A stretch of DNA of 64,000 nucleotides, taken from contig OW204012.1 of the NCBI GenBank assembly GCA_934047225.1, positions 10,354,001 through 10,418,000 on the forward strand, read 5' to 3'. The stretch is from Ypsolopha sequella (lineage: Eukaryota; Arthropoda; Insecta; Lepidoptera; Ypsolophidae). The notes under the pieces are model-generated. The model worked only from the letters and a program-made list of their open reading frames with translations. It was not told the origin of the DNA and did no database searches. Shown here in pieces: positions 55,203 through 64,000 of the stretch. Position 1 is the stretch's first letter, and every line of letters starts with the position of its first letter. Made by a program: the position numbers and the translations under genes.

Positions 55203-55432
55203 AGAATTGTCCGATATGACGTCACTTGAGAATTTTAGACATTATTATACTGATTATGATGTGTAATTGCTTATAAAAAGTTGTCTGTCTCTGTCTGTCT
55301 ACTCATCTGTCATCCAGCTGTCAAATCAGTTGGAAGCAAATTTTTATAAATTTATCCTAATAGCGAAAAACACATTTCTAAACGGCCATTTTTCAAGTGA
55401 CGTCACACGAAGGCAAATGGAAGTTCCAGCTA
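55203..55432 (+). repeat. Dispersed repeat family L copy 2
   Basis: Matches 33463-33690; contains the same doubled CTGTCTCTGTCTGTCTAC tract. Confidence 0.65.
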
Positions 55433-55514
55433 GAATACAGTAACAGAGGAAGAAGAATTCGATACTATCTCGCTTGCACGCACGTGTGGTACTTGACAGA
55501 AGGCTATTATAAAA

Positions 55515-56540
55515 AAACCGGTCAAGTGCGAGTGCGCTCTGAGGGTTCCGTGCCATTTAAATAGGTTAATATACATTATATACATAGTATATACATAGGT
55601 AATGTACTTAAATAATTTAAACAGAAATTACAAACCTAGAAATTGTGTGAAACAAAACTGCAAAATTAAGAGGCTATGCGAATTTTATTTTTGTCACTGT
55701 CACTCCAAGCGAAAAATCGCGCAGTGCGAGAGGGGCAGATTCAGGCCAAAAGGGAAAAAAGTTGGTTTTATATTTAAAAAAAAAAATCTAAAATAACCTG
55801 AAACACACCTAATATAATATGTTTGAGTTCTGTATAATTATGGTTCCTATTCGTCAAACGAGGAGAAAAAGTGTGTTTGAAGACCTCATTTCAACAATTA
55901 TTTCTATCGAGGAAAATTTATCCAAACATGTTTTCCAATTTCAAAACCCTAGATTATATAGTCAAAATGCATATACCAGAAATGTATTAAATTTTCCGTG
56001 TATTTCATGAAATACACAGAAAAGAAACACCCGTATTTTTTTTCGGATATCGCCTTAAGTGAGTATTCGGGGACGTAAACCTAAAACTACATTATAAATT
56101 TTCAGTATTTGATGTTTAAATACAACATACTGGTACATAATATACAGAAATTTCAAATTCCCAACTACTTTGGTCCTTGAGATAGACCCCGTAACAAAAA
56201 TGGTCTAAAAGTGACAACTTTGACAGCCTCCTATTTCTAAACTACGAAAAAAAAAACATTTACACCCTAATTAATGAGTTCTAGACTATGACACATTTTG
56301 GGGTAAGAAAAGTCATTTTTTTTCGGCTCCATTTTCGTGTATGAGACCCCCTCGAAAAATGATTTTATTTTATTTTTTATTTAATATTCGGTTTGGGGTC
56401 AAAATTTTACACAACATATCAAAATTTCAGGTCTCTATCTCATTCTGTCTAAGAGCTAGAGAGCCGTGACATACGGACAGACAGACAGACAGCGGAGTGA
56501 CTTTAATAGGGTTCCGTTTTGCTCCGTAAAATGATGTCGA
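55515..56540 (+). repeat. Dispersed repeat of the GTTCCGTACC family, long form
   Basis: Starts ACCGGTCAAGTGCGAGTGCG, GAGGGTTCCGTGCC and ends GGACAGACAGACAGACAGCG and AGGGTTCCGTTTTGCTCC. Several frames of about 60 codons are open but short and unlike any protein I know. Confidence 0.55.
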
Positions 56541-56623
56541 AGGAAAGTATGTATAATTACTTAAATGTTTTTGCAATCTGATTCTTCTTCTCTGTGCTTA
56601 GGTATTATATGAGTATACTAGTG

Positions 56624-56740
56624 TACAGTGGAGACCGCATCAAGTGAAACACATTGGACTTTGTACCTATCTTATATTCTTCTTTGCAGGGGCTAATGTC
56701 GCACTGCAAGTGTATATTATAGCTTGATGTGGTCTCCACG
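56624..56740. mobile_element. Palindromic MITE family M copy 2
   Basis: ACAGTGGAGACCGCATCAAG at the left is mirrored by GCTTGATGTGGTCTCCACG. Related to 37009-37117. Confidence 0.65.
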
Positions 56741-56759
56741 TACAACGTTTAACAGAAAG

Positions 56760-57017
56760 GTGTAACCATATTTGAAGAGCTTATTCAGTCAATGATATAC
56801 GAGTAGAACAACTTTTACTATGGAGACAACCCTGAAATCTCAAAAAAAAAATCTACCCTTCCATACATTTCGGCCGTGCAGCATTGCATTTTACTATGAA
56901 ACAGTAAAAATTTTTTTTCGATATACAGGATTTGTTCTAAAATAAAAGTTGTTCTAAACCATTGACTGAATAAGCTCTTCAAAATAAATATGGTTACACC
57001 TTTCTGTTACACGTTGT
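56760..57017. repeat. Dispersed repeat family K copy 2
   Basis: Matches 27787-27995, and here shows the inverted outer ends AGAAAGGTGTAACCATATTT and TATGGTTACACCTTTCTGTT clearly, so the family is a MITE. 57020-57500 holds nothing I can assign. Confidence 0.7.
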
Positions 57018-57509
57018 ATTATGTGTACGAATGAACATTATTAATAATAATCAATTTAATTACATACTTCCCTTTTAGAATAGATTGATTTTTCTTTCAG
57101 AATATTTTTTTTTTGCACCAATTTCACAGCAGTAGTGTACTAGTTTAAGAGTACATACATAGAATAGACCACGTTCAGCAACATTTTTGTTTTACGAGTA
57201 TATCACTTGGTTAAGGTTATTCAGAGCGATAAATAGAATAAGTATGTACTTTCGGGAAATAATTATCAGTTTGCTTACAGTCTGTAAACAAATATACATA
57301 GCAGTGTTCAGTTCAACATCGGATGAAATTAAACACAAACAATGCTATTTGCGTAACTCCTAACAATGAGCTATAAAACGCTGCAGGCGATAAATCTACC
57401 TATACCATCCGACAAACTGGAAATTGCAAGTGCAAGTTGTAAGTATGCAGTCTTCAACAGGTTACCGTATTTTTGTAAGTAAATAATTGGACTTGCGCTT
57501 CCTTATTGG

Positions 57510-57895
57510 GCACGTTGGTGGTAGAGCTGATGCCGGGCTCGACTGTGGAGGTACCACCATCTTACTTGAAGACCCCCTCGAAGTAATTCGGGGGAGAGGT
57601 TGGTGAGCGCGGTGTCGGAACTGTCCTGTCCTCTTATAAGAGGATAGCTCACATGCCCACCATGCCTGGGACTGATGGATGGCGGTATATCCATCCCTAA
57701 TAGCCGGGCCTTATATGGAACAGACTGTGACGCGCAGCGGCGTCACTGGTGCGAGGGTTCCGGCACCGCGCTCACCAACCCGCCTGCCCAGCGTGTGTGA
57801 GTATGGGCAATTCTTCCAGGATGACCGCCGGGAGTGGCAAAGTCCTGGAAAGGCTTATGTCAAGCAGTGGACGAACTAGGCTGATGGATGATGGT
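57510..57895 (+). mobile_element. Dispersed repeat with LINE-like 3' tail, copy 2
   Basis: About 80 percent or more alike to 7690-8065 by eye, slightly longer near 57600 (a GTCGGAACTGTCCTG insert). One frame ends [18 protein letters not shown], like the LINE RT tail at 8797-9040, followed by GATGGATGATGG. Confidence 0.6.
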
Positions 57896-58319
57896 TATAG
57901 TACCTCAGAAGACCAAGATTGCATGTTCCCTTAGAGAACTATAAAATCAGGAGGTTTACGTACAGGCATGCCTAACGAAATTATTATAAAAGTTTGCATG
58001 TCATAGAACATCTATTAGTTCCTACCTTCAATATTCTAAATAGAATATGCTTAGGGCACAATCTAATAATGATCGATCTTTTGGGACAAAAATAACAAAA
58101 TGGATATAAGAAGGTCTAAGTAACCATTATGTAAAAATATCCTGAAAGGCAGGAGTGCTCCATACAACTGAATTAAATTAGGATAAGTAGGTTAGTAGCT
58201 ACTTCAGCAACGACAAGAAATATCTACATTATTATGCAATGTGTGTAACAATAAAGCCGATTTTGGAGGCTTTAATTTTAGTTTTAGTTCTGTCAAAGAA
58301 ATTTCATTACGAATGTAAA

Positions 58320-60381
58320 TAATCGTACCTTGGACTTAGTATTGACGAATCTACCAGAGAATAGTACGACAGTAACCCGTGAATCTGAATCATTAGTCGA
58401 GGAGGACCGTCATCATCCTGCTCTTAGAGTGCAAATGAGTATGAAACAAAATAACAGAGGGCGGGCAGTGGCACCTGCCCCTGGACCCCCTGGTCACGAT
58501 GGATTAATTAAGAAGAGGAATTTTCGGAAGTGTGATTTTATGTCCCTATATAATTCCCTTTATACTATAGATTGGAGGCCATTGTACGACATACAAGATG
58601 CGGAAATGGCAACGTAATACTTATATAACGTCATTAATAAAATTATAATGGAAAATACATCTCCTATAACGGGTCAGTCACCACGGAAATATTCTTACCC
58701 CGAATGGTACACGGCTGAAATAATAAATGACATCAGAACTAAATCCGAATTCCATAAACGCTTTAAACGAGGGGGATTACAATTGGACTACGACATGTTT
58801 TCATTCTATAGAAAACGAGTGAAAATAAGCTCTAAACTAGCCTATCTTGAGTACAATGAAAGATTGCAGGCCAAACTTATTGCCGATCCAAGATCTTTCT
58901 GGAGCCATATACGTACTAAACGATCAAAGCATAGTCCTGCGACGGTCACTATGAATGCAGTGGAAGTACCATTGGTGGATCGGGCCCGCAAATTTGCAGA
59001 GTACTTCTATTCAGTATATGCAAGCACTCCTCCCAAACTCAACGTAAAAGAAGCCCTCAAAATAGCAAGCCAAAGAGAGGATGGCATAGGTAAGGCTCAT
59101 ATTTGTGTTACACAACTTCAGGTTAAGGAAGTCAGCACCGCTTTAAAGCGCCTTCCTGCCAAGCTTTCTGTGGGTCCAGACGGTATTCCGCCGTTCATTG
59201 TTAAGGACTGCAGAGATGTGCTGGAGCAGCCTCTGACTCACATATTTAACTTATGCCTCGACAACGCAACTTATCCGGAATGCTGGAAGACTTCCCGGGT
59301 GATACCAGTACCCAAAGGCAAGGGCACTGAACTGAGTGATCATAGGCCGGTGGCGGTCCTATCGACATTTGCTAAGGTTTTCGAGTCGGTAGTCCATTCT
59401 CGGATCTACCCCCAGGTTAACCCCCTATTTAGTGAATGTCAGCATGGTTTCCGTCAGGGTCGTGGCACAGACAGCAACCTTTTATCCTTTGTAAATTACG
59501 CTATACCAGCAGTGGACAAAGATTCTGGGGGTCAGGTAGATGTCGCCTATTTTGATTTCCGCAAAGCTTTTGACCTAGTCGATAATGACGTACTACTTAC
59601 AAAGTTCGCGGTAATGGGTTTCTCTCCTGAGCTACTTAATTTCTTTTCAGAATATTTGCGCGACCGGAAACAATATGTTGAGTACGCAAACTACACATCT
59701 GACCCTTACGTGACCTACTCGGGGGTTAGCCAGGGGAGCAATCTGGGCCCACTGTGTTTTAACATAATGATTAACGATCTCCCAGACGTGATTGAGCATT
59801 CTAAGTGCCTTTTATTCGCCGACGACTTGAAATTGTGCCTGAAAGTTGTCAGTGGTGAGGACAGTACTCGTTTACAGTCGGACATTAATAATGTAGTCGA
59901 TTGGAGTAATAAGAATTTATTGCTTTTCAATTATGCAAAATGTAATATTATGTCGTGTACAAGAGCTAGGAACCCTGTACAGCGTCACTACCTTATTGAT
60001 GAAGACCGGATAGCTCAGGTGGATAAAGTAAGAGACCTGGGAGTTCACGTGGGGTCAGATCTGAGGTTTGACGACCATATTAATATAATTTGCAAAAAAG
60101 CATTTCGTAGCCTGGGATTTATTATTCGCCAAACAAAGGACTTTCGGGGCACCACAGCTGTAAGAGTACTCTACAATGCGCTAGTGAGAAGTAAGTTAGA
60201 GGGTGCATCAATGGTCTGGAATCCACATGAGGCTAAATATAGCCTCATGTTGGAGAAAATCCAGAACAAGTTTATGAGATACCTCTACTTACGACAATAC
60301 ACAACTTCAGGTATATAAATATTGTGTGAAATGTATAACGTGTTAGTATTATGCTGTAATGTTATATATTTTAATTAAATA

Positions 60382-60413
<32 letters not shown>

Positions 60414-60785
60414 GGTGTCTACCCGTTTTATCCGCTTATGTATCCAACCCTATTTGTGCTGGGTATGGTTGGATACTATAGGTTGGAAGTTCGAAGAAAC
60501 CTTGCACTGGCCAAATACTTCTTCAAACTCATAAGGGGTAAAGTAGTTAACAGGGATGTACTAGCTTCATTATCTCTGGCAGTACCAAACCCCCGACTAA
60601 GAAAAGAAATTAGGCAAAAAAAGTTTACTGTGCCGACCGCTCGCACTAATTTACAGAAATATTCACCATTGGCCAGGGCTATACAGATTTTAAATGATGT
60701 GGCACGTATGACTGACATAATGAATTGTTCTATGGCAGAATTCACAAAAGTAGTCCTGAATGTATTGACTTTGACGAGAGATTAA
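58320..60785 (+). pseudogene. LINE ORF2: endonuclease end plus reverse transcriptase, disrupted
   Basis: One reading frame, broken three ways. It starts truncated with RTLDLVLTNLPENS and DRHHPAL, the end of an apurinic-type endonuclease. A TAA at 58615-58617 interrupts it. RT follows: LSVGPDGIPPFIVKD, ECWKTSRVIPVPKGKG, LSDHRPVAVLS, QHGFRQGRGTDSNL, YFDFRKAFDLVDND, GVSQGSNLGPLCFNIM and the catalytic LLFADDLKL (aspartates at 59821-59826). At 60301 a 108 bp foreign tail is inserted, after which the protein resumes (VYPFYPLMYP, then GYYRLEVRRNLALAKYF) to TAA at 60783-60785. Apart from those breaks the sequence is well preserved, so the copy is fairly young. It cannot make an active protein. Confidence 0.88.
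60301..60413 (+). mobile_element. Nested LINE tail with (AAT)n and 5 bp target duplication
   Basis: About 108 bp ending in (AAT)n from 60380, flanked by AATAC at 60296-60300 and 60409-60413. The RT reading frame is continuous if it is removed (LYLRQY joined to GVYPFYP). Its 3' end (ATATTTTAATTAAATAAAT) resembles the host LINE's own 3' end, so it may come from a relative. Confidence 0.8.
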
Positions 60786-61049
60786 GATTAGTTAATTATT
60801 AAAAATGTACTAGATATAATAATGACATGTATTTCTTATTATGTAATTATTTCTTCATTGCTTGCTGAATTGGTTATACACTGTAATGGTTTGCAATTTG
60901 TTACTTAAATAAATAAATAAATAAATAAATAAATTTTCTTGATTACAAAATAGTCTTTAAATGTTATGAACAGAAGCTAAATTACTTTGGAACAATTTAA
61001 GTTTTGACAGCACTAAAACTAAAATTAAAGCCTTCAGAATTGGCTACAC

Positions 61050-62160
61050 TGACTGTCTTTACGAAAAGTTTTAGCGTCCCTGTTACTCCATATGCAAAAA
61101 ACCAGTGGGACGGATTCGTGGAAAAGTAGCAAAAAGTCGGTTTTTTAATAATATAATATGTATAAACAATTTTGTCAAAAAGATTTTCAAGGATATTTTA
61201 CAAATACATAATATCCACATTTTGAATGCAATTCCACAATGAAATTAGTTAGGATTTCAGAATTACAGGAAAAAATGAAACAATTTAGAGGTCTTTTCGG
61301 AATTAAATTCTATCGAGAAAATTCCATCCAATCGCGTTTTCCTTCAGTGTGAATTTAGCTAAAAACACACCAATTGTTGTTTCGCTGCGTGATCGTATTA
61401 CGCGTCCAAGACACTCCAAGAACAAGAAGGCCAAAGAGCCAACATGTAATGGCCTCTATGAAAAGCAAATAAGGTATTTGCCACTAGACTTATTGTGCTG
61501 GACGGGTAATAAAAAAAGTTGCTAGGGTATGCCATTGTTCTAGGAAAATGCATAAGCTTGAAAATATGGTGTAAATGATATGTAGTCGTTAAAAATTATT
61601 TGCAGTTAAATTCGTATGTATATACTCAGTGGACTGTTTTTGTACTGTTTGATCATAACATTTTACTCAATGTTCTTACAAGATTAAGGATGGATCATTA
61701 AAGGGGGCTTATCCCAATTTTGTCTCTTTTCTGATTCATTTTAAACCATGAAATTGTGATAATTTTTATCTGAAAAAAATATATATCTTAGACAAATTGT
61801 TTCTGTAGATTTTTTTTGGTTCAAAACGTGATACGTTATATTTTGCTTGATCGAAAAAAAATCGGAAATTTGGTCGATTTTTCATGTTTTTTTTCGTTTT
61901 ATATACAATTTACATTACCAAATCGTAGGGAAATTACAGGAAATTAAGGAAAATGTAATTTAGTAAGCACTTCGGCGGATAGTTTTCTGAAAATTTCATC
62001 GTAAAAACGTTTTTTGAGCGAAAAACGTGCTTTTTAAGTGCGCGATATATTTCGGTTTTCGCAACAGCCACGGCTCAGAGCGCGCTATTTTCTACTTGAT
62101 GCAAAATGAGGTGCTCAATGTCAAGGATAACGGGCCCTTAACATGTTAGCTGTTGTCCAT
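61050..62160. other. Unassigned stretch
   Basis: AT-rich sequence without a gene. It contains patches of A and T runs and a GC-rich block at 62040-62100. I cannot assign it to a repeat family in this window. 62400-62990 likewise shows no gene I can support. Confidence 0.4.
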
Positions 62161-62179
62161 GGACAGCATTGGACAACAG

Positions 62180-62352
62180 GCAAGGGCGGATCCAGCCTGC
62201 GAGCCAGGTCACAGGCTCCGAATTAGTCCAAATATTATAACAAAATTTTGTGCAATTTTAGGTAAATTTAGCGTGCCTGTATAGAAAAAAAATGTTGAAC
62301 TAGGCCCAGGGGGGTCATCACCCCCATGACCCCCGCCCCTGGATTCGCCGTT
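62180..62352. mobile_element. Element with GGCGGATCCAGC ends
   Basis: GGGCGGATCCAGCCTG at the left and CCCCTGGATTCGCCGTTG at the right. The internal block AGGTAAATTTAGCGTG and TTGAAC, CCCAGGGGGGTCAT matches 31990-32075. Two related copies show this is a family; 51246-51500 shares only the ends. Confidence 0.6.
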
Positions 62353-63019
62353 GTTCTGAGGTCCTGTTGATACCTCTGAATTATTCTTGGACAGCCAACG
62401 TGTCAATGTGTAAATATAATTACTTATTTAAACACTCGAACAGAGAAGGCATTTATTTATTCTAGCTAGTATGACGTTATCTACATATTGTATACATAGT
62501 TAAAGATACATAAACCCAAGTCATTAACACTGCAGTTGCAGATTTAGTGTTAGCATAACTTTGTTAATTTGGTTACACTGACCACTAAACACTCAAGATG
62601 GCGAGCTAGAACTTGACAACGCTGATTTATTTGGGTTGATATAAAATAAATAAATCTACCTTTTATTTTGTAAACAATGTATGATGAAATAACATAAGAT
62701 TCATTTAAGGGAAACATAAGGTGACTTTGATTGATATAGCCATGTTCATACTGGAGACTTTGTAAGTGATCACTGATCAGTAACAAGGTTCAATGAATGA
62801 TGAATTAATGTAGATTGCAAGAACTGCACTTATAGTGGAACCTCACCCGCCAAGTTAGGACCTATATTCTCAGTCTAACGAGATCTTTTCTATTGATTTC
62901 AATAGTAAATTTTGACTGATATGTCAAACAAACAAAAACCCAGCCAAATTAAGACTCCGCTTTCCTTGTCCTGCTTGCTATTGCTCATACTACATGGTTC
63001 TATTTGTAGCCACCAGCCA

Positions 63020-63175
63020 CCAACCACCTTGAGTCGACCTGTGTCGGTATATATATAGACAGAAAACATATTGAAATAACGTTCATATCAGCGCGTATTG
63101 CATTACGACGTCGCTGGGTCTCCGGATAGCGCAAAATAGGAGAAAATAAATAATAATCTTCATATGGACGCGACG
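63020..63175 (+). repeat. Repeat near COX7C copy 3, first copy
   Basis: CCTTGAGTCGACCTGTGTCG, GCATTACGACGTCGCTGGGT and CGGATAGCGCAAAATAGGA recur in the same order at 63870-64000, and the GTTCATATCAGCGCG part recurs inverted at about 12570-12610. A dispersed repeat rather than a gene duplication. Confidence 0.6.
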
Positions 63176-63573
63176 GACGGAAAAAAAATTCTATAAATTA
63201 TTTTATATATTAATATAATTTAGTGCAAGAACCATACAAATTGTTTAAAATAAGTAACAAATTTTACCTAATTTTAGTCTAATAACAGCTTGACTTTGAA
63301 CAATATTTTCATGCTGCTTCTTATACGCGAGAATACGTCATTTTTGGGTGACACGGGAAGAGGCGCCTTAAGTTGACTTGGCCAGGCTGTAATTATACAG
63401 ACTGCAAACTTAATTATATACTTATTTCAAGAGGGTCATTCTTTACCCAGAAAAAATAGAAAATTACGCAAAAATATTTTTTATTTCATTTTTTTTTGTT
63501 CCCTAATTGGTAAAGGAAGATCCCCTTGAAGGAAGTACATAATTACATTTACAGCCTGTACACTTACCGGGTT

Positions 63574-63690
63574 TTACTTCTTGCGCAGCTGATGCAAGAC
63601 GATGAGGAAGGGCGCAGCCATGCCGGTTCCCACGAACCAGAACAGGTTCCAGGTCAGACGAGCCTTGCTGTGGATGTTGAATGGCAGGTT
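63574..63690 (-). CDS. COX7C: Cytochrome c oxidase subunit 7C, copy 3, last exon
   Basis: 117 bp, 38 codons plus stop, preceded on its strand by TTTCAG and beginning NLPF as in copies 1 and 2 (same phase-0 position). It reads NLPFNIHSKARLTWNLFWF, then VGTGMAAPFLIVLHQLRKK. Length and ending fit the family, but it differs far more from copies 1 and 2 than they do from each other. The last residues are HQLRKK, not HQLLKK. GC content is higher than in the other copies. The first exon lies right of the window; nothing like it is seen up to 64000. It may be the ancestral gene, with 1 and 2 a later pair, or a diverged paralogue. Confidence 0.85.
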   Translation of the reverse strand, partial: NLPFNIHSKARLTWNLFWFVGTGMAAPFLIVLHQLRKK

Positions 63691-63714
63691 CTGAAAGCGG
63701 GAACAAGAGTCAGT

Positions 63715-63772
63715 AAAGTTGTCCGGAATCCGGAAAGTTGTCCGGAATCAGGAAAGTTGTCCGGAATCAAAT
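63715..63772. repeat. Three-copy 19 bp tandem repeat in a COX7C intron
   Basis: AAAGTTGTCCGGAATC(C/A)GG recurs three times just upstream of the acceptor of COX7C copy 3. Not coding. Confidence 0.75.
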
Positions 63773-63869
63773 CGAAAATCGACCGGTGTAGAGGATAGCT
63801 ATTTCCCGCAAAACCGTAATTTTTCTTCTTGGCTTCGTCTTCTATTATACGTACTCGTCTACCGCCAAC

Positions 63870-64000
63870 GACCTTGAGTCGACCTGTGTCGGTAGAAATA
63901 TCGACAGAAACTATATTGCGCAGTGCATTACGACGTCACTGGGTGTTCGGATAGCGCAAAATAGGAATAAATAATACTTTTCACATGGACGCGATTTACG
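63870..64000 (+). repeat. Repeat near COX7C copy 3, second copy
   Basis: Second copy of 63020-63175, running off the window edge. Confidence 0.6.

Larger units (their letters stand above)
58303..60931 (+). mobile_element. 5'-truncated non-LTR retrotransposon with A-rich tail
   Basis: Endonuclease C-terminus, reverse transcriptase and a 3' UTR ending (AAAT)n at 60904-60931. The 5' end is cut within the endonuclease domain, as is usual for incomplete target-primed reverse transcription. It looks most like the Jockey/CR1 group by the arrangement and the GVSQGSNLGPL and FADD motifs (recalled). It entered a family A MITE and was later hit by a small LINE tail at 60301-60413. Confidence 0.88.
58252..61048. 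mobile_element. MITE family A copy split by a LINE
   Basis: The left half (58252-58302, AAAGCCGATTTTGGAGGC to TTCTGTCAAAG) and right half (60931-61048, TTTTCTTGATTACAAAATAG to CCTTCAGAATTGGC) together make one family A element in the usual order. Everything between is a non-LTR retrotransposon. AAATTT is present on both sides (58300-58305 and at the end of the tail), consistent with a short target-site duplication. Confidence 0.85.

Overview
This is about 64 kb of AT-rich nuclear DNA from an insect, most likely a moth or butterfly (Lepidoptera). Three things point there: split genes with GT-AG introns, conserved animal housekeeping proteins, and a dense, nested load of small inverted-repeat elements, non-LTR retrotransposon tails and a Ty3/gypsy element. 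The order is inferred from the repeat style and protein similarity recalled from memory; no database was searched. No bacterial features and no CRISPR array are present.

Layout. 1-5.4 kb: repeats and a recently inserted but internally deleted Ty3/gypsy element (1494-5328), itself inside a small inverted-repeat element. 5.4-9.4 kb: the last four exons of a carnosine N-methyltransferase gene (CARNMT1-like, + strand); its earlier exons lie left of the window. 9.4-25.9 kb: a gene desert of MITEs, palindromes and transposon fossils. 25.9-39.7 kb: a complete ten-exon CCT5 gene (chaperonin TRiC/CCT epsilon, - strand, 542 residues). 40.65-42.24 kb: a complete two-exon ACTR6 gene (ARP6, - strand, 394 residues). 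42.3-50.3 kb: repeats, a decayed THAP-domain mini-gene and a piggyBac-like remnant. 50.3-64 kb: three COX7C paralogues on the - strand (two complete, the third entering from the right edge), separated by repeats and a non-LTR retrotransposon sitting inside a MITE.

The recognised genes are housekeeping genes that do not form a pathway: dipeptide methylation, cytosolic protein folding, chromatin remodelling and mitochondrial complex IV. The strongest unusual signal is repeated local tandem duplication across exon-intron junctions. In CCT5 the 3' end of exon 5 plus the start of its intron is repeated at exactly 141 bp, giving seven successive splice donors that all stay in frame. CCT5 exon 7 is also duplicated, and one copy has lost its acceptor AG. 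In CARNMT1 a 169-171 bp exon-end/intron-start unit is repeated four times. A fourth array of eight exact 45 bp units in a CCT5 intron was born at the junction of two transposable elements.

Most of the rest can be assigned to dispersed families found two or more times in the window, which allows nesting orders and some target-site duplications to be read directly. Family labels (A, B, C and so on) are local to this annotation.
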